The position numbers and the translations under genes were made by a program. The notes beneath the pieces were generated by a model. The model searched no databases, had not been told where the DNA came from, and saw only the letters and a list, made by a program, of their open reading frames with translations. Positions 1 through 8,181 of a stretch of 16,452 nt of DNA are shown piece by piece; position 1 is the first letter of the stretch, and every line of letters starts with the position of its first letter. Location: contig CAJWOI010000017.1 of assembly GCA_913044255.1 (NCBI GenBank), positions 1 through 16,452 of the forward strand, written 5' to 3'. Source of the stretch: an uncultured Alphaproteobacteria bacterium (GTDB lineage Bacteria; Pseudomonadota; Alphaproteobacteria; UBA7887).

Positions 1-1
1 G

Positions 2-736
2 TTAGTGAGTCCCCCTGTTGAGGCAGCTACAAGCTCTAACAACGGTCACGCGCCGAGTTCACATGTTATTGAACTACCATCTATCCGCAACTCGTCAGTG
101 CAATCACTTTCAACGCCAGCCGATGCTACCCCACAGGTCGTTGGCACACCCGATAGTTCCGCTTTGCCCCAAAAGGAATCGGTAGCAGTGCCTAGGGTTG
201 ATGTGGCCGAAACAAAGTCCGTCGATGTAAGCAAGTCCCTAAATACCGTGCGGGAGACGCAGCCAACCCCAGCTGCCTCAAACGTGGAGTACGCGAAAGC
301 GTCCGTCCCAACGCCACCAACGGAGCCAGACCAATCGGCAGATTCTTCGGATCAAACCGAGTTAGCTGCCATAGCGCCTGCCACACCACCCACACAAACT
401 GAAATAGCTTCCCAACCATCTATATCAACGGACGCGACGACAGTGTTATTCGCTAGCGGCGATGCTACAATTGGCGAGAGTAGCGAAGCCGCTTTAAGGG
501 TGCTCGCCGGGCAAATCAATGCCGAGGAGCGCACGCGTCTACAGCTTAAGGCATACGCAGGAACTCGAGACGCCTCTGCTAGTGCAGCACGGCGTCTTTC
601 ACTGTCGCGTGCGCTAGCTGTGAGATCGTTTTTAATAGAGTCTGGTGTCAATTCAACTCGCATTGATGTCAGGGCCCTCGGCGCTAAGAGTGAATCCGGC
701 CCCGAAGACCGTGTTGATTTGGTTATTGTAAATTAG
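2..736 (+). CDS. OmpA-like C-terminal domain protein, 5' end missing
   Basis: The reading frame is already open at the window edge, so the N-terminus, which would show any signal peptide or membrane anchor, is not visible. The first ~140 residues are low-complexity and rich in Pro, Ser, Thr and Ala, like a flexible periplasmic linker. The last ~95 residues, from about VLFASGDATI, resemble an OmpA/MotB-type peptidoglycan-associated domain: a beta strand, then LQLKAYAG where OmpA has its GHTD strand, then LSLSRALAVRSFLIESGV matching the LSxxRAxxV helix, and a terminal EDRVDLVIVN where NRRVE-type motifs normally lie. The TD and NRR peptidoglycan-contact residues are therefore altered, so binding to peptidoglycan is doubtful. 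It lies 48 bp upstream of the MotA-like gene on the same strand, probably in one operon. I infer an envelope-anchored accessory of the motor encoded next. Family assignment is fairly sure, role is not. Confidence 0.75.
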   Translation, partial: LVSPPVEAATSSNNGHAPSSHVIELPSIRNSSVQSLSTPADATPQVVGTPDSSALPQKESVAVPRVDVAETKSVDVSKSLNTVRETQPTPAASNVEYAKASVPTPPTEPDQSADSSDQTELAAIAPATPPTQTEIASQPSISTDATTVLFASGDATIGESSEAALRVLAGQINAEERTRLQLKAYAGTRDASASAARRLSLSRALAVRSFLIESGVNSTRIDVRALGAKSESGPEDRVDLVIVN

Positions 737-756
737 TTGCCATCCGGGTCGCATAG

Positions 757-792
757 GGAGGGTGTAGAATTGTGAGCCCGGCCGATGAATAA
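757..792 (+). promoter_or_regulatory. Strong Shine-Dalgarno feeding a 6-codon overlapping mini-ORF
   Basis: AGGGAGGG at 755-762 is the best ribosome-binding sequence in this gap, but it lies 22 nt from the ATG at 785, too far for normal use. It is well spaced (9 nt) for a GTG at 772, which opens a frame of six codons ending in TAA at 790-792, straddling the ATG of the MotA-like gene. An in-frame TGA at 773-775 rules out any upstream start for that gene. Translation of the mini-ORF could deliver ribosomes to the ATG by coupling. This is inference from spacing only. Confidence 0.35.
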
Positions 793-1891
793 GCCCAATC
801 GCTTCGTTACACGCATGGTGCTTTTTTTAGCGCTCGCCGTCGGGGTTGCAGTGTTATTGTTCGGACCTTTGCTGGAAGCGTTCCTGGCCAACCCACCTCT
901 CAACGGACTCATACTTGGGGTGCTATCTCTCGGGATAATTTATTGCTTCCGGCAAGTTGTGCAACTCGCCCCAGAAGTCCGGTGGATCGAGACATTCCGG
1001 ACCAACCAGCCAGGCCTATCTACTCAATCAGCGCCAAAGTTGCTGTCGCCCACTGCGCGCATGCTTGCAGACCGCAAAGGCAGGGTGATGTTGTCAGCCA
1101 TTGCAATGCGCTCCCTGCTTGACGGGATTGGCGCACGACTAGACGAGTCTCGCGATATTTCTCGTTACCTAATTGGTTTGTTGATTTTCCTCGGTTTGCT
1201 TGGAACTTTTTGGGGCTTGCTTGATACGGTCAGCTCAGTGGGACACATGATTAACGACCTGTCCGTGGCCGATGACGATATCGTGCATACCTTTACAAAG
1301 CTCAAAGATGGGCTTGCAGCCCCTCTGAATGGCATGGGAACTGCATTTTCGTCTTCACTTTTTGGTCTAGCTGGCGCATTAGTTCTGGGGTTTCTTGACC
1401 TTCAGGCGGGGCAAGCACAAAATCAATTTTACAATGATCTGGAAGAGTGGCTTTCCACGGTCACACGCCTCGGAACCGGCTCTGGACTAGGGGATGGTGA
1501 ACAATCGGTACCCGCATACGTCCAAGCTCTACTGGAACAAACCGCCGAAAGTCTGGAAAATCTGCAAACCACCCTCTCGCGGAGCGAAGATGACAGGAGG
1601 GCCACCAATTCAAGTATCCTCCAATTGACTGAGCGACTGGCAGCACTTGGAGACCAAATGCAGAGAGCTGATAGTAGCATCGACGAAGCCACACGAGGCC
1701 ATATCCGCAATCTCGATGTTCATATGGTCCGTCTACTCGATGAAACCGTGACAGGCCGACATCAAATGGTTTCGGAACTACGGACCGAAATAAAACTATT
1801 GGCACGGACAGTAGCTGCCGTAGCCAATCAGCCCACGAATGTAACCGGTGAGAGTCCAATCCGAACCGACTCACGCGAAGATACCGGTTAA
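785..1891 (+). CDS. MotA/TolQ/ExbB-type proton-channel subunit with long cytoplasmic tail
   Basis: This is a 368-residue inner-membrane protein. Predicted membrane helices lie at about 11-33, 39-60, 127-150 and 180-205. The third helix carries LIFLGLLGTFWGL, the signature of MotA/TolQ/ExbB channels, and the fourth carries GMGTAFSSSLFGLAGAL, the matching family helix. Residues ~210-345 form a heptad-rich cytoplasmic tail that ordinary ExbB and TolQ lack. Proteins of this family form a pentamer around two MotB-like subunits and convert ion flow into movement. It is followed after 33 bp by a MotB-like gene, so the pair is a plausible stator or motor. An in-frame stop just upstream fixes ATG 785 as the earliest start, though its ribosome-binding site is unusually distant. 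Alphaproteobacterial relatives are commonly labelled MotA or ExbB without experimental support. The family is sure; a flagellar role is unlikely given the lack of flagellar neighbours. Confidence 0.85.
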   Translation: MNKPNRFVTRMVLFLALAVGVAVLLFGPLLEAFLANPPLNGLILGVLSLGIIYCFRQVVQLAPEVRWIETFRTNQPGLSTQSAPKLLSPTARMLADRKGRVMLSAIAMRSLLDGIGARLDESRDISRYLIGLLIFLGLLGTFWGLLDTVSSVGHMINDLSVADDDIVHTFTKLKDGLAAPLNGMGTAFSSSLFGLAGALVLGFLDLQAGQAQNQFYNDLEEWLSTVTRLGTGSGLGDGEQSVPAYVQALLEQTAESLENLQTTLSRSEDDRRATNSSILQLTERLAALGDQMQRADSSIDEATRGHIRNLDVHMVRLLDETVTGRHQMVSELRTEIKLLARTVAAVANQPTNVTGESPIRTDSREDTG

Positions 1892-1904
1892 GTAAGCATA
1901 CATT

Positions 1905-1916
1905 CGTAGGCCTACG
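1905..1916. repeat. 12-bp perfect palindrome between channel genes
   Basis: CGTAGGCCTACG is a perfect 12-bp inverted repeat inside the 33-bp gap between the MotA-like and MotB-like genes. It ends 8 nt before the ATG at 1925 and takes the place where a ribosome-binding site would be expected. No purine-rich Shine-Dalgarno is seen there. It could be a protein site or a chance palindrome; with no loop it is a poor RNA hairpin. Confidence 0.3.
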
Positions 1917-1924
1917 TTCCACCC

Positions 1925-3076
1925 ATGCTCGCCCGAAGAAGCCGCTCCAAACAAGGACCAGATATCTGGCCTGGGTTTGTTGATGCCATATCCACACTGC
2001 TTTTAGTATTGATTTTTCTGCTGGTCGTTTTCATTCTTGCTGAGTTTTTCCTGTCTCGCGCTCTATCGGGCCGTGACGAAGCTTTGAGTCGTCTAAACCA
2101 ACAAGTCTCTGAGCTAGCCGATTTGCTGTCCCTCGAACAACTGACTACTGAGGAGCTTCGCAATAATATCGCGGATTTGGGTCTACAACTTCAAACATCG
2201 ATGAAAGATCGCGAGGAACTAAATCGTCAATTATTTTTAGCCTTTGGAAAGCAAGACAATCTTGAAAGTGATATCGCGTCACTGCAACGGCTCAATGAGC
2301 TAAACAAAGAAGAGCGTGACGATTTGGATCTTCGTCTCGCGGCATCGCTGGCTGTACTCAAAGCTGAACAAGCTGCCCTCAGCGCTTCACGTGACAAAAC
2401 AGCCGCCAATCAAGCAGCACTGGTCGAACAGGAAAAACTTTCTACAAGTGCCCAACGCCAGGTTGCCTTACTGAACCAGCAAATAGCAGCCTTGAGAATC
2501 CAGTTAAATTCCATTCAAGCAGCGCTAGATGCAACCGAAAATGAGATAGCGGAGAAAAACCTCCAAATCTCAAATCTTGGTCAGCGACTTAACGTAGCAT
2601 TAGCTAACAAGGTCGGTGAACTATCTCGATACCGTTCCGAATTTTTCGGTCGCCTCCGAGATTCTCTCTCTGGCCGTAGTACAGTTAGCATAGAGGGGGA
2701 TCGTTTTGTGATTCAGTCTGGAGTTTTCTTTGGGAGCGGCTCGGCACAACTTGATCCTGCGGGTGAAACGCAATTAAATGACCTGGCGCAACTAGTAATG
2801 GATATTTCAACAGAAATTCCTCGCGACATTAGATGGGTACTGCGTATTGATGGGCATACCGACACCCGTCCCATTAGCACGAATCAATTCCCTTCCAATT
2901 GGGAGCTATCGGCAGCACGGGCAATTTCCGTAGCACGCTATTTGATCGATCGCGGAGTATCTCCGAACCGTGTAATGGCAGCTGGATTTGGGGAATTCCA
3001 GCCACTGGTGGACCGTGATAGTGAAGATGCATATAAAGCCAATCGCCGCATAGAACTTAAATTAACAGAGCGCTAA
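1925..3076 (+). CDS. MotB-like protein: TM helix, long coiled coil, OmpA peptidoglycan-binding domain
   Basis: The protein has 383 residues. A short basic N-terminus leads to WPGFVDAIST and one membrane helix at ~21-43. Asp20 aligns with the ion-carrying Asp of MotB (YAD motif), so ion conduction with the preceding channel subunit is likely. Residues ~45-235 are a long periplasmic coiled coil rich in Gln, Leu, Glu and Ala, much longer than the linker of flagellar MotB. Residues ~255-383 are an OmpA/MotB domain with DGHTDTRP (309-316), NWELSAARA (325-333) and ANRRIELKL (372-380), all intact, so peptidoglycan binding is expected. Relatives in alphaproteobacteria carry the generic name peptidoglycan-binding protein. 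It sits between the channel gene and a third membrane gene 3 bp downstream. Start choice is supported by the family-typical basic N-terminus, although no good Shine-Dalgarno precedes it. Confidence 0.87.
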   Translation: MLARRSRSKQGPDIWPGFVDAISTLLLVLIFLLVVFILAEFFLSRALSGRDEALSRLNQQVSELADLLSLEQLTTEELRNNIADLGLQLQTSMKDREELNRQLFLAFGKQDNLESDIASLQRLNELNKEERDDLDLRLAASLAVLKAEQAALSASRDKTAANQAALVEQEKLSTSAQRQVALLNQQIAALRIQLNSIQAALDATENEIAEKNLQISNLGQRLNVALANKVGELSRYRSEFFGRLRDSLSGRSTVSIEGDRFVIQSGVFFGSGSAQLDPAGETQLNDLAQLVMDISTEIPRDIRWVLRIDGHTDTRPISTNQFPSNWELSAARAISVARYLIDRGVSPNRVMAAGFGEFQPLVDRDSEDAYKANRRIELKLTER

Positions 3077-3079
3077 ATC

Positions 3080-3805
3080 ATGACAGATCATCAGGAGGCG
3101 GCACACGAAACCGACAAACTCCAGGCCTTTCATTGGAGGCAGCACAAAGGCAAACTTGGGATTGCTCTCTGTTTAGTGATAGCCTCAGTGTCAGCCTATT
3201 GCGCATATTCGGTAGCCTCCGATAGATACAGTGGGTTGAGCCGCGAACTTCAATCCAAACTAGATCAAGCTCAGGTGGAATATAAACACCTGCTTGCCCA
3301 GTCCTCAGAATACAAAAACATGGCCAATATCCTAGAGCAAAAGTATGCGTTGGATGCGCCCCACGGCGCAACCAGACAAATAATGGCATTGGTAAAAGAA
3401 CGACTAGAAAGCGGAGTCAGTCCGGATCGAGTCGCTTTTTTGGTAGCGATGGCCAAAAATGCGTCTGGATGCGAGCAAAATACCGACACTCGACGTTTTC
3501 TTTTACAAACATCTCTCACTACTGGTGCCAACTCTGCCATCAGCTTCGCCAATGATACGATCACCGTAACCGGGCGGGGATCACCATCAAGAGACGCAAA
3601 TGACAGTCTGCAAGCTTGGTTTGACCCTGCAAAAAAAGTTGAAATCCTGTTTACTCGAATAGGTGGAAAGGAACACCCAGTGGATGGGACACTGCCACTG
3701 CACCATTCGGTAGTCAGTGACAATTTCGAGCACCGCTTTACTATTAAGCTCGGGGACGCAAGAGGTTTTGTTGTAGTAACAGAACAGCGGTGTGGTTTTC
3801 CCTAA
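3080..3805 (+). CDS. Unrecognised single-pass membrane protein with coiled coil and periplasmic domain
   Basis: I do not recognise this 241-residue protein. Its ATG lies 3 nt after the stop of the MotB-like gene, which implies translational coupling. The N-terminal ~25 residues are hydrophilic with His and Lys, then one membrane helix spans ~26-46, then a predicted coiled coil at ~48-90 (LSRELQSKLDQAQVEYKHLL). The remaining ~150 residues look globular and beta-rich and contain Cys131 and Cys238 (the fourth residue from the end), which could form a disulfide in the periplasm. The layout, a short cytoplasmic N-terminus with a coiled coil just outside the membrane, mimics the preceding protein and suggests that the two may pack together. 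I infer a subunit of the same envelope complex. No catalytic motif is visible. The gene ends 43 bp from a convergent gene. Confidence 0.7.
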   Translation: MTDHQEAAHETDKLQAFHWRQHKGKLGIALCLVIASVSAYCAYSVASDRYSGLSRELQSKLDQAQVEYKHLLAQSSEYKNMANILEQKYALDAPHGATRQIMALVKERLESGVSPDRVAFLVAMAKNASGCEQNTDTRRFLLQTSLTTGANSAISFANDTITVTGRGSPSRDANDSLQAWFDPAKKVEILFTRIGGKEHPVDGTLPLHHSVVSDNFEHRFTIKLGDARGFVVVTEQRCGFP

Positions 3806-3848
3806 TTAATTATGTTGCAGCGCCGGTCCAAAAAATACTTTGAAACTA

Positions 3849-4994
3849 TTATACGTTTTTCTTATTTCTGTTGAGTAGCGCAGCGCGCGAAGGCGCTAGC
3901 TGATCGGCGTTTACACCATTCCGTATCAGATCCTCCGGCCAAGTCCGCCGAGTCGCAAGAGCTGCCGCCGCATCCGCCATCGCTGGCGAAGTCATAATCC
4001 CGTATCCGCCCTGACCAGCCAACCAAAAAAAACCTTCATGATCCGGATCAAATCCCACTACGGGTGTGCGATCCGAAACGAAACTTCTCAACCCAGCCCA
4101 TTTATGCTCAACCTGCCCGATTTCCATATTAGTGGCGAGTTGAATACGCTCGATTGTGACAGCAATATCTAGCTCTTCCGGCTGAACGTCACACGGCGGA
4201 GAAGGTGTTTCGTCCGCTGGGCTAGCTAAAATTTTTCCAGCCTCAGGCTTAAAATAAAATTGCTCATCTACATCGATTACCATAGGTGCATCATCCAAGT
4301 TCACGCCAACTGGACCAGAAAATATAATTACAGTTCGCCGCATAGGGTTCAGTCCAACCGGCTTGACTCCAGCCAAAGAAGCTATTTCATCCGCCCAAGC
4401 GCCAGCGGCATTCACCAGGATTGGCGCCGTGTATGCCCCGTTTGGAGTTACAGCTTTCCAAACACCATCAGAAAAATTAAGAGAACGAACATCGGCATCG
4501 CAGATTAATTTTCCTCCACGCAACACCATTTGTTGTAAGTAGCCCCCGTGAATTTGGTCCACATCCATATACAAGCCGGGCTCGTAGTGCGCGAACACAA
4601 CGTAGTCCCGACGTAGTGTTGGGAACAACTGAACTGCATCATCCACCGTTAACTCGATGATTTCTTCGGTAGCAGCACGGGCCTCGGCGAGATTGCTATA
4701 ATACTCTTTCTGTTGATCCGCCCTAGCTATAGTGAGGATCCCGCGCGGAGACATGAGCGGGTGTTTGGCAAAACCCTCGGGCGGATTTAGGAAAAAATGG
4801 CGCGAAGCCGCGGTTAGATCTCGTATAACTTGATTTCCGTAATTTGCTGTGAAGAAGGCCGCTGAACGCCCAGTGGTATGATAACCTGGCCGCTCCTCAC
4901 GTTCCAAAAGTACTACCTGGCCAGACTCACTCAACCGAGCTGCCACGGATGCACCCGCGATACCTGCTCCAATCACCACAAAATCGCTGATCAT
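3849..4994 (-). CDS. DauA-like FAD-dependent D-amino-acid dehydrogenase (DAO family)
   Basis: The 381-residue protein belongs to the glycine oxidase/D-amino acid oxidase fold. It begins with the ADP-binding motif VVIGAGIAGAS (residues 6-16), followed by the acidic LLERE (29-33) and PGYHTTGRSAA (36-46). Near the C-terminus are GLRSFVSDRTPVVGFD and FFWLAGQGGYGIMTS. These blocks follow Pseudomonas aeruginosa D-arginine dehydrogenase (DauA) closely along its length. Such enzymes oxidise D-amino acids to 2-oxo acids and pass electrons to the respiratory chain. By my recalled alignment Tyr52 and Thr49 of the active site are kept, but the positions of DauA His48 and Glu87 are Phe47 and Ile86, so D-Arg or D-Lys is probably not the substrate. 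The start 10 bp after the RND pump gene makes it the likely last gene of that operon; its ribosome-binding site is weak. The family is sure, the substrate open. Confidence 0.85.
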   Translation of the reverse strand: MISDFVVIGAGIAGASVAARLSESGQVVLLEREERPGYHTTGRSAAFFTANYGNQVIRDLTAASRHFFLNPPEGFAKHPLMSPRGILTIARADQQKEYYSNLAEARAATEEIIELTVDDAVQLFPTLRRDYVVFAHYEPGLYMDVDQIHGGYLQQMVLRGGKLICDADVRSLNFSDGVWKAVTPNGAYTAPILVNAAGAWADEIASLAGVKPVGLNPMRRTVIIFSGPVGVNLDDAPMVIDVDEQFYFKPEAGKILASPADETPSPPCDVQPEELDIAVTIERIQLATNMEIGQVEHKWAGLRSFVSDRTPVVGFDPDHEGFFWLAGQGGYGIMTSPAMADAAAALATRRTWPEDLIRNGVNADQLAPSRAALLNRNKKNV

Positions 4995-5004
4995 ATATAA
5001 TGTC

Positions 5005-8000
5005 TCAGCCGGTCGAGGGCGCCGGTATTTCGATCACTGGAGCCGATCTTGCTCTACCACCAACAATCGAGTGCTCTTCTTCAAGGTCGCGAAGACGATC
5101 CGCAACATAACTTGATGGTTTTGTTAAGCGTGCAAGCAGCAAATATAGCGCCGGAACCAAAAATAGGCTGAGAAGGGTTGAAAAACTAACTCCTCCAATA
5201 ATCACCCAGCCAATTGATGTCCTACTTTCCGCACCGGCACCAGTTGCAAGGGCAATAGGCACTGCACCGAACACTGTCGCTATAGCTGTCATTAAAATTG
5301 GCCTTAGTCGCGCTTCAGATGCTTTTTGCACAGCTTCCCGAACAGAGGCACCCTGCTCTCTTAGTTGATTGGAAAATTCAACGATAAGTATGCCATTCTT
5401 TGAAACCAAACCTATCAACATGATCATGCCAATTTGGCTATAAATATTAAGTGTGATCCCAGTGAGTAGCAAAGTTCCGAGCGCACCCGTAACCGCAAGC
5501 GGCACTGATAACAAAATAATAAAGGGATGCACGAAACTCTCGAACTGAGCCCCCAGCACAAGATAGATGATCAACAGCGCGAGCATAAAGGTCATCAACA
5601 ACGATGCTGAGGAATCTCGGAATTCCCGGGACTGACCCGCATATGAAATACGCGCCTCACCGGGTAGGCGCTCTTTTGCCAACCCATCCAAATAGTCGAG
5701 GGCCTCGCCAAGGGAATAATCAGGTCCAAGTGAAGCGGAGATCGTTACCGAGCGCATACGGTCAAAGCGATTGAGTTCTTTCGCACCAGCCATCTCCCTC
5801 AACGTAACCAAATTTGACAATGGCACTAGTTGATCCTGCGTTTCCGATCGAACGTAAATATTCGTCAGGTCGCGTGGTGTCAGACGGTCCTCGTCGCGCG
5901 CCTGGAGCACAACGTTGTACTGAACGCCACGGTCGTTGAAGGTTGTAACAAAGCGAGAACCCAGCATGACTTCAAGAGTTCGCCCGATTACCTGGATAGA
6001 TACACCAAGATCTGCGGCGCGATTGCGGTCAATGTCGACGCGTAACTCTGGTTTCGTCTCTTTGAAATCACTGTCAACGCTTAGTAAGCGTGGATTCTCA
6101 CGCGCACCGTTTACAATAACTTGGCTCCACTCACGCAGCATATCATAACTAGGTCCACCGATCACAAATTGCACCGGGCTCTTTCGGCCCGGTTGATTAA
6201 GGCTAGGGGGGTTAATAGCGAAAACATTTGCGCCGGGAATTGATAGAAGTTTGGGAAACATCTCCTTTACAATGCTCTGCTGGGACCGTTCGCGCTCACT
6301 CCACGGCTTGAGTACCACAAAAGCAATCGCAAAATTTACCGGACTCGGACGACTAAGGCCCGGTGCGACAACGCCAAATACCGTCTCAGCTTCCCCATTA
6401 TCAAGAAGTGGTTGGATTAATTTTTCCGATTCCTCAAGATAAGCAAGAGTGTAATCGATGGTCGCTCCTTCAGGTGCTTTCAACACAACCAGGAATACTC
6501 CCCTGTCCTCTGTAGGAGCGAATTCCTGTTTAATCCCCTGATAGAAGCCATACGCCGCACAGGATAATGCCACCCCAATCGCAAGCACTACTGCTGGAAG
6601 AGACAATGCACCGCGCAGCAAGAAAGAATACGCCCTATTGAGAGCAATAAAAAACTTTTCGGTGACACGATAGAATACACCCTCATCGTCTTTGGGCTTC
6701 AGTAGCTTCGAACACATCATCGGAGTGAGGGTGAGCGCTACGAACCCCGAAAATATTACCGCTGCCGCAACGGAAACACCGAATTCGCTAAACAGACGGC
6801 CAGTATTACCACTCATTAAGGATATCGGGACAAACACCGCCACCAATGCAAGGGTGGTGGCGATAACTGCAAAACCTATTTGCCGGGCTCCCCGAACAGC
6901 CGCCAACAATACTGGCTCGCCAGACTCTATGCGTCGATGAATATTTTCCAACACAACGATCGCATCATCGACAACGAGACCCACTGCAAGCACGTAAGCC
7001 AACAAGGTCAACACATTTAAAGAATATCCCATGGCCGCAACCACCATAAAAGATGCGGTCAAGGATACAGGGATTGCAATAGCTGGGATTAACGTTGCAC
7101 GTAAGCTCCGCAAAAAAAGGAAGATGACCCCAACAACTAAACACAGAGCAATCCCAAGCGCGTGAAAAACCTCATTGATAGATGCATCTACAAATCGGGA
7201 TTTATCGTACGCGACCCACATATGAATCTGCTCGGGAAGTGCCGGCTTAATGCGCTCCAACTCGATGTATATACCTTCAGCTATCTCGAGTTCGTTGGCC
7301 TTCGACTGCTTGATCACTCCAAGGCCGATCGCTGCCTCCCCATTGGCGCGCACCTCGTAACGCATTTCCTCCGTGCCCAACACAACTTCGGAGACTTCTC
7401 CCAATCTAATCAGGTAGTCATCTTTTTCTTTTATGACCAAACTGCTGAATTCCTCTGGCGTGACTAAGCCAGAATCCGTGCGAACGGTGAACTCACGCAA
7501 GGTCGATTCGATCCGACCCGACGGCAATTCAACATTCTGCGCCAAAAGCGCTTCCTCTATATCTTGAACCGTCAGCCCCCTTGCCGCCATGGCCCGCCTG
7601 TCCAACCAAACCCGCATCGCCGGTTTGCGCTCTCCGCCAATGATCACAGCAGCAACGCCGGGAACAACCGAAAGTCTATCTACCAAGAACCGATCCGAGT
7701 AGTCACTGAGTTGAACTGCATTCCATTCGTCAGACGACAACGCGACCCACAGCATAGGACTGGCGTCGCCCTCTACTTTCGAAACAATTGGGGTCTCAAC
7801 ATCGATTGGCAGTTTGCCAATGATTGCCGATACCTTATCCCGCACATCGTTTGCTGCGTCATCTACATTCCGCCTGAGAGTGAATTCGATATCAACTTGC
7901 GAACGCTCTTCACGGCTCTTGGATGTGACCTGCCGAATTCCTTCAATCCCAGCTATGGCTGCCTCAATTAATTGAGTGACCTGGGTTTCAACGATTTGTG

Positions 8001-8166
8001 CCGGCGCACCTTTGTAAAGGGTAATTATTGATACTTTTGGCGCATCAATATCGGGATATTCTCGGATAGCCAAGCGATCGAATGCAAAGACGCCAAAAAT
8101 GACCAGGATCAAACTTACCACTGTGGCAAATACCGGTCGCTTAATAGAAATGTCCGAAAGAACCAT
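5005..8166 (-). CDS. RND efflux pump, inner-membrane permease (HAE1/AcrB type)
   Basis: At 1053 residues this has the normal length for an AcrB-type proton-driven exporter. It opens with the typical KRPVFATVVSLILVIFGVFA first helix and REYPDIDAP. The proton-relay Asp pair is at 400-401 (GLVVDDAIVVLENI) and the partner Lys at 923 (GLVSKNGILIVEFSN), so the pump should be active. Two large periplasmic loops (about 40-330 and 550-860) separate the two groups of membrane helices, including QFESFVHPFIILLSVPLA at ~874-891. It forms a trimer and works with a periplasmic adaptor, encoded 15 bp upstream, and a TolC-like channel not found here. An AGGGGA ribosome-binding site lies 7 nt before the ATG. 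Downstream, 10 bp away, is the DauA-like dehydrogenase. The substrate cannot be read from sequence; the preserved proton relay is evidence against a metal-specific or degenerate member only in a general sense. Confidence 0.95.
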   Translation of the reverse strand: MVLSDISIKRPVFATVVSLILVIFGVFAFDRLAIREYPDIDAPKVSIITLYKGAPAQIVETQVTQLIEAAIAGIEGIRQVTSKSREERSQVDIEFTLRRNVDDAANDVRDKVSAIIGKLPIDVETPIVSKVEGDASPMLWVALSSDEWNAVQLSDYSDRFLVDRLSVVPGVAAVIIGGERKPAMRVWLDRRAMAARGLTVQDIEEALLAQNVELPSGRIESTLREFTVRTDSGLVTPEEFSSLVIKEKDDYLIRLGEVSEVVLGTEEMRYEVRANGEAAIGLGVIKQSKANELEIAEGIYIELERIKPALPEQIHMWVAYDKSRFVDASINEVFHALGIALCLVVGVIFLFLRSLRATLIPAIAIPVSLTASFMVVAAMGYSLNVLTLLAYVLAVGLVVDDAIVVLENIHRRIESGEPVLLAAVRGARQIGFAVIATTLALVAVFVPISLMSGNTGRLFSEFGVSVAAAVIFSGFVALTLTPMMCSKLLKPKDDEGVFYRVTEKFFIALNRAYSFLLRGALSLPAVVLAIGVALSCAAYGFYQGIKQEFAPTEDRGVFLVVLKAPEGATIDYTLAYLEESEKLIQPLLDNGEAETVFGVVAPGLSRPSPVNFAIAFVVLKPWSERERSQQSIVKEMFPKLLSIPGANVFAINPPSLNQPGRKSPVQFVIGGPSYDMLREWSQVIVNGARENPRLLSVDSDFKETKPELRVDIDRNRAADLGVSIQVIGRTLEVMLGSRFVTTFNDRGVQYNVVLQARDEDRLTPRDLTNIYVRSETQDQLVPLSNLVTLREMAGAKELNRFDRMRSVTISASLGPDYSLGEALDYLDGLAKERLPGEARISYAGQSREFRDSSASLLMTFMLALLIIYLVLGAQFESFVHPFIILLSVPLAVTGALGTLLLTGITLNIYSQIGMIMLIGLVSKNGILIVEFSNQLREQGASVREAVQKASEARLRPILMTAIATVFGAVPIALATGAGAESRTSIGWVIIGGVSFSTLLSLFLVPALYLLLARLTKPSSYVADRLRDLEEEHSIVGGRARSAPVIEIPAPSTG

Positions 8167-8181
8167 GCGTTTTCCCCTAAC

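Noticed and set aside
785..3076. A Zorya anti-phage system (ZorA/ZorB)
   Set aside because: Channel, tail and rod look similar, but there is no ZorC, ZorD or ZorE gene; the next gene is a small membrane protein and then an unrelated convergent operon. Only the likeness is reported.
3806..3848. Bidirectional terminator between convergent genes
   Set aside because: There are A- and T-rich runs but no stem of useful length.
4260..4508. Plus-strand reading frames inside the dehydrogenase, pump, adaptor and molybdopterin genes
   Set aside because: They lie antisense to well-conserved coding sequence and show no domain, signal peptide or ribosome-binding site.
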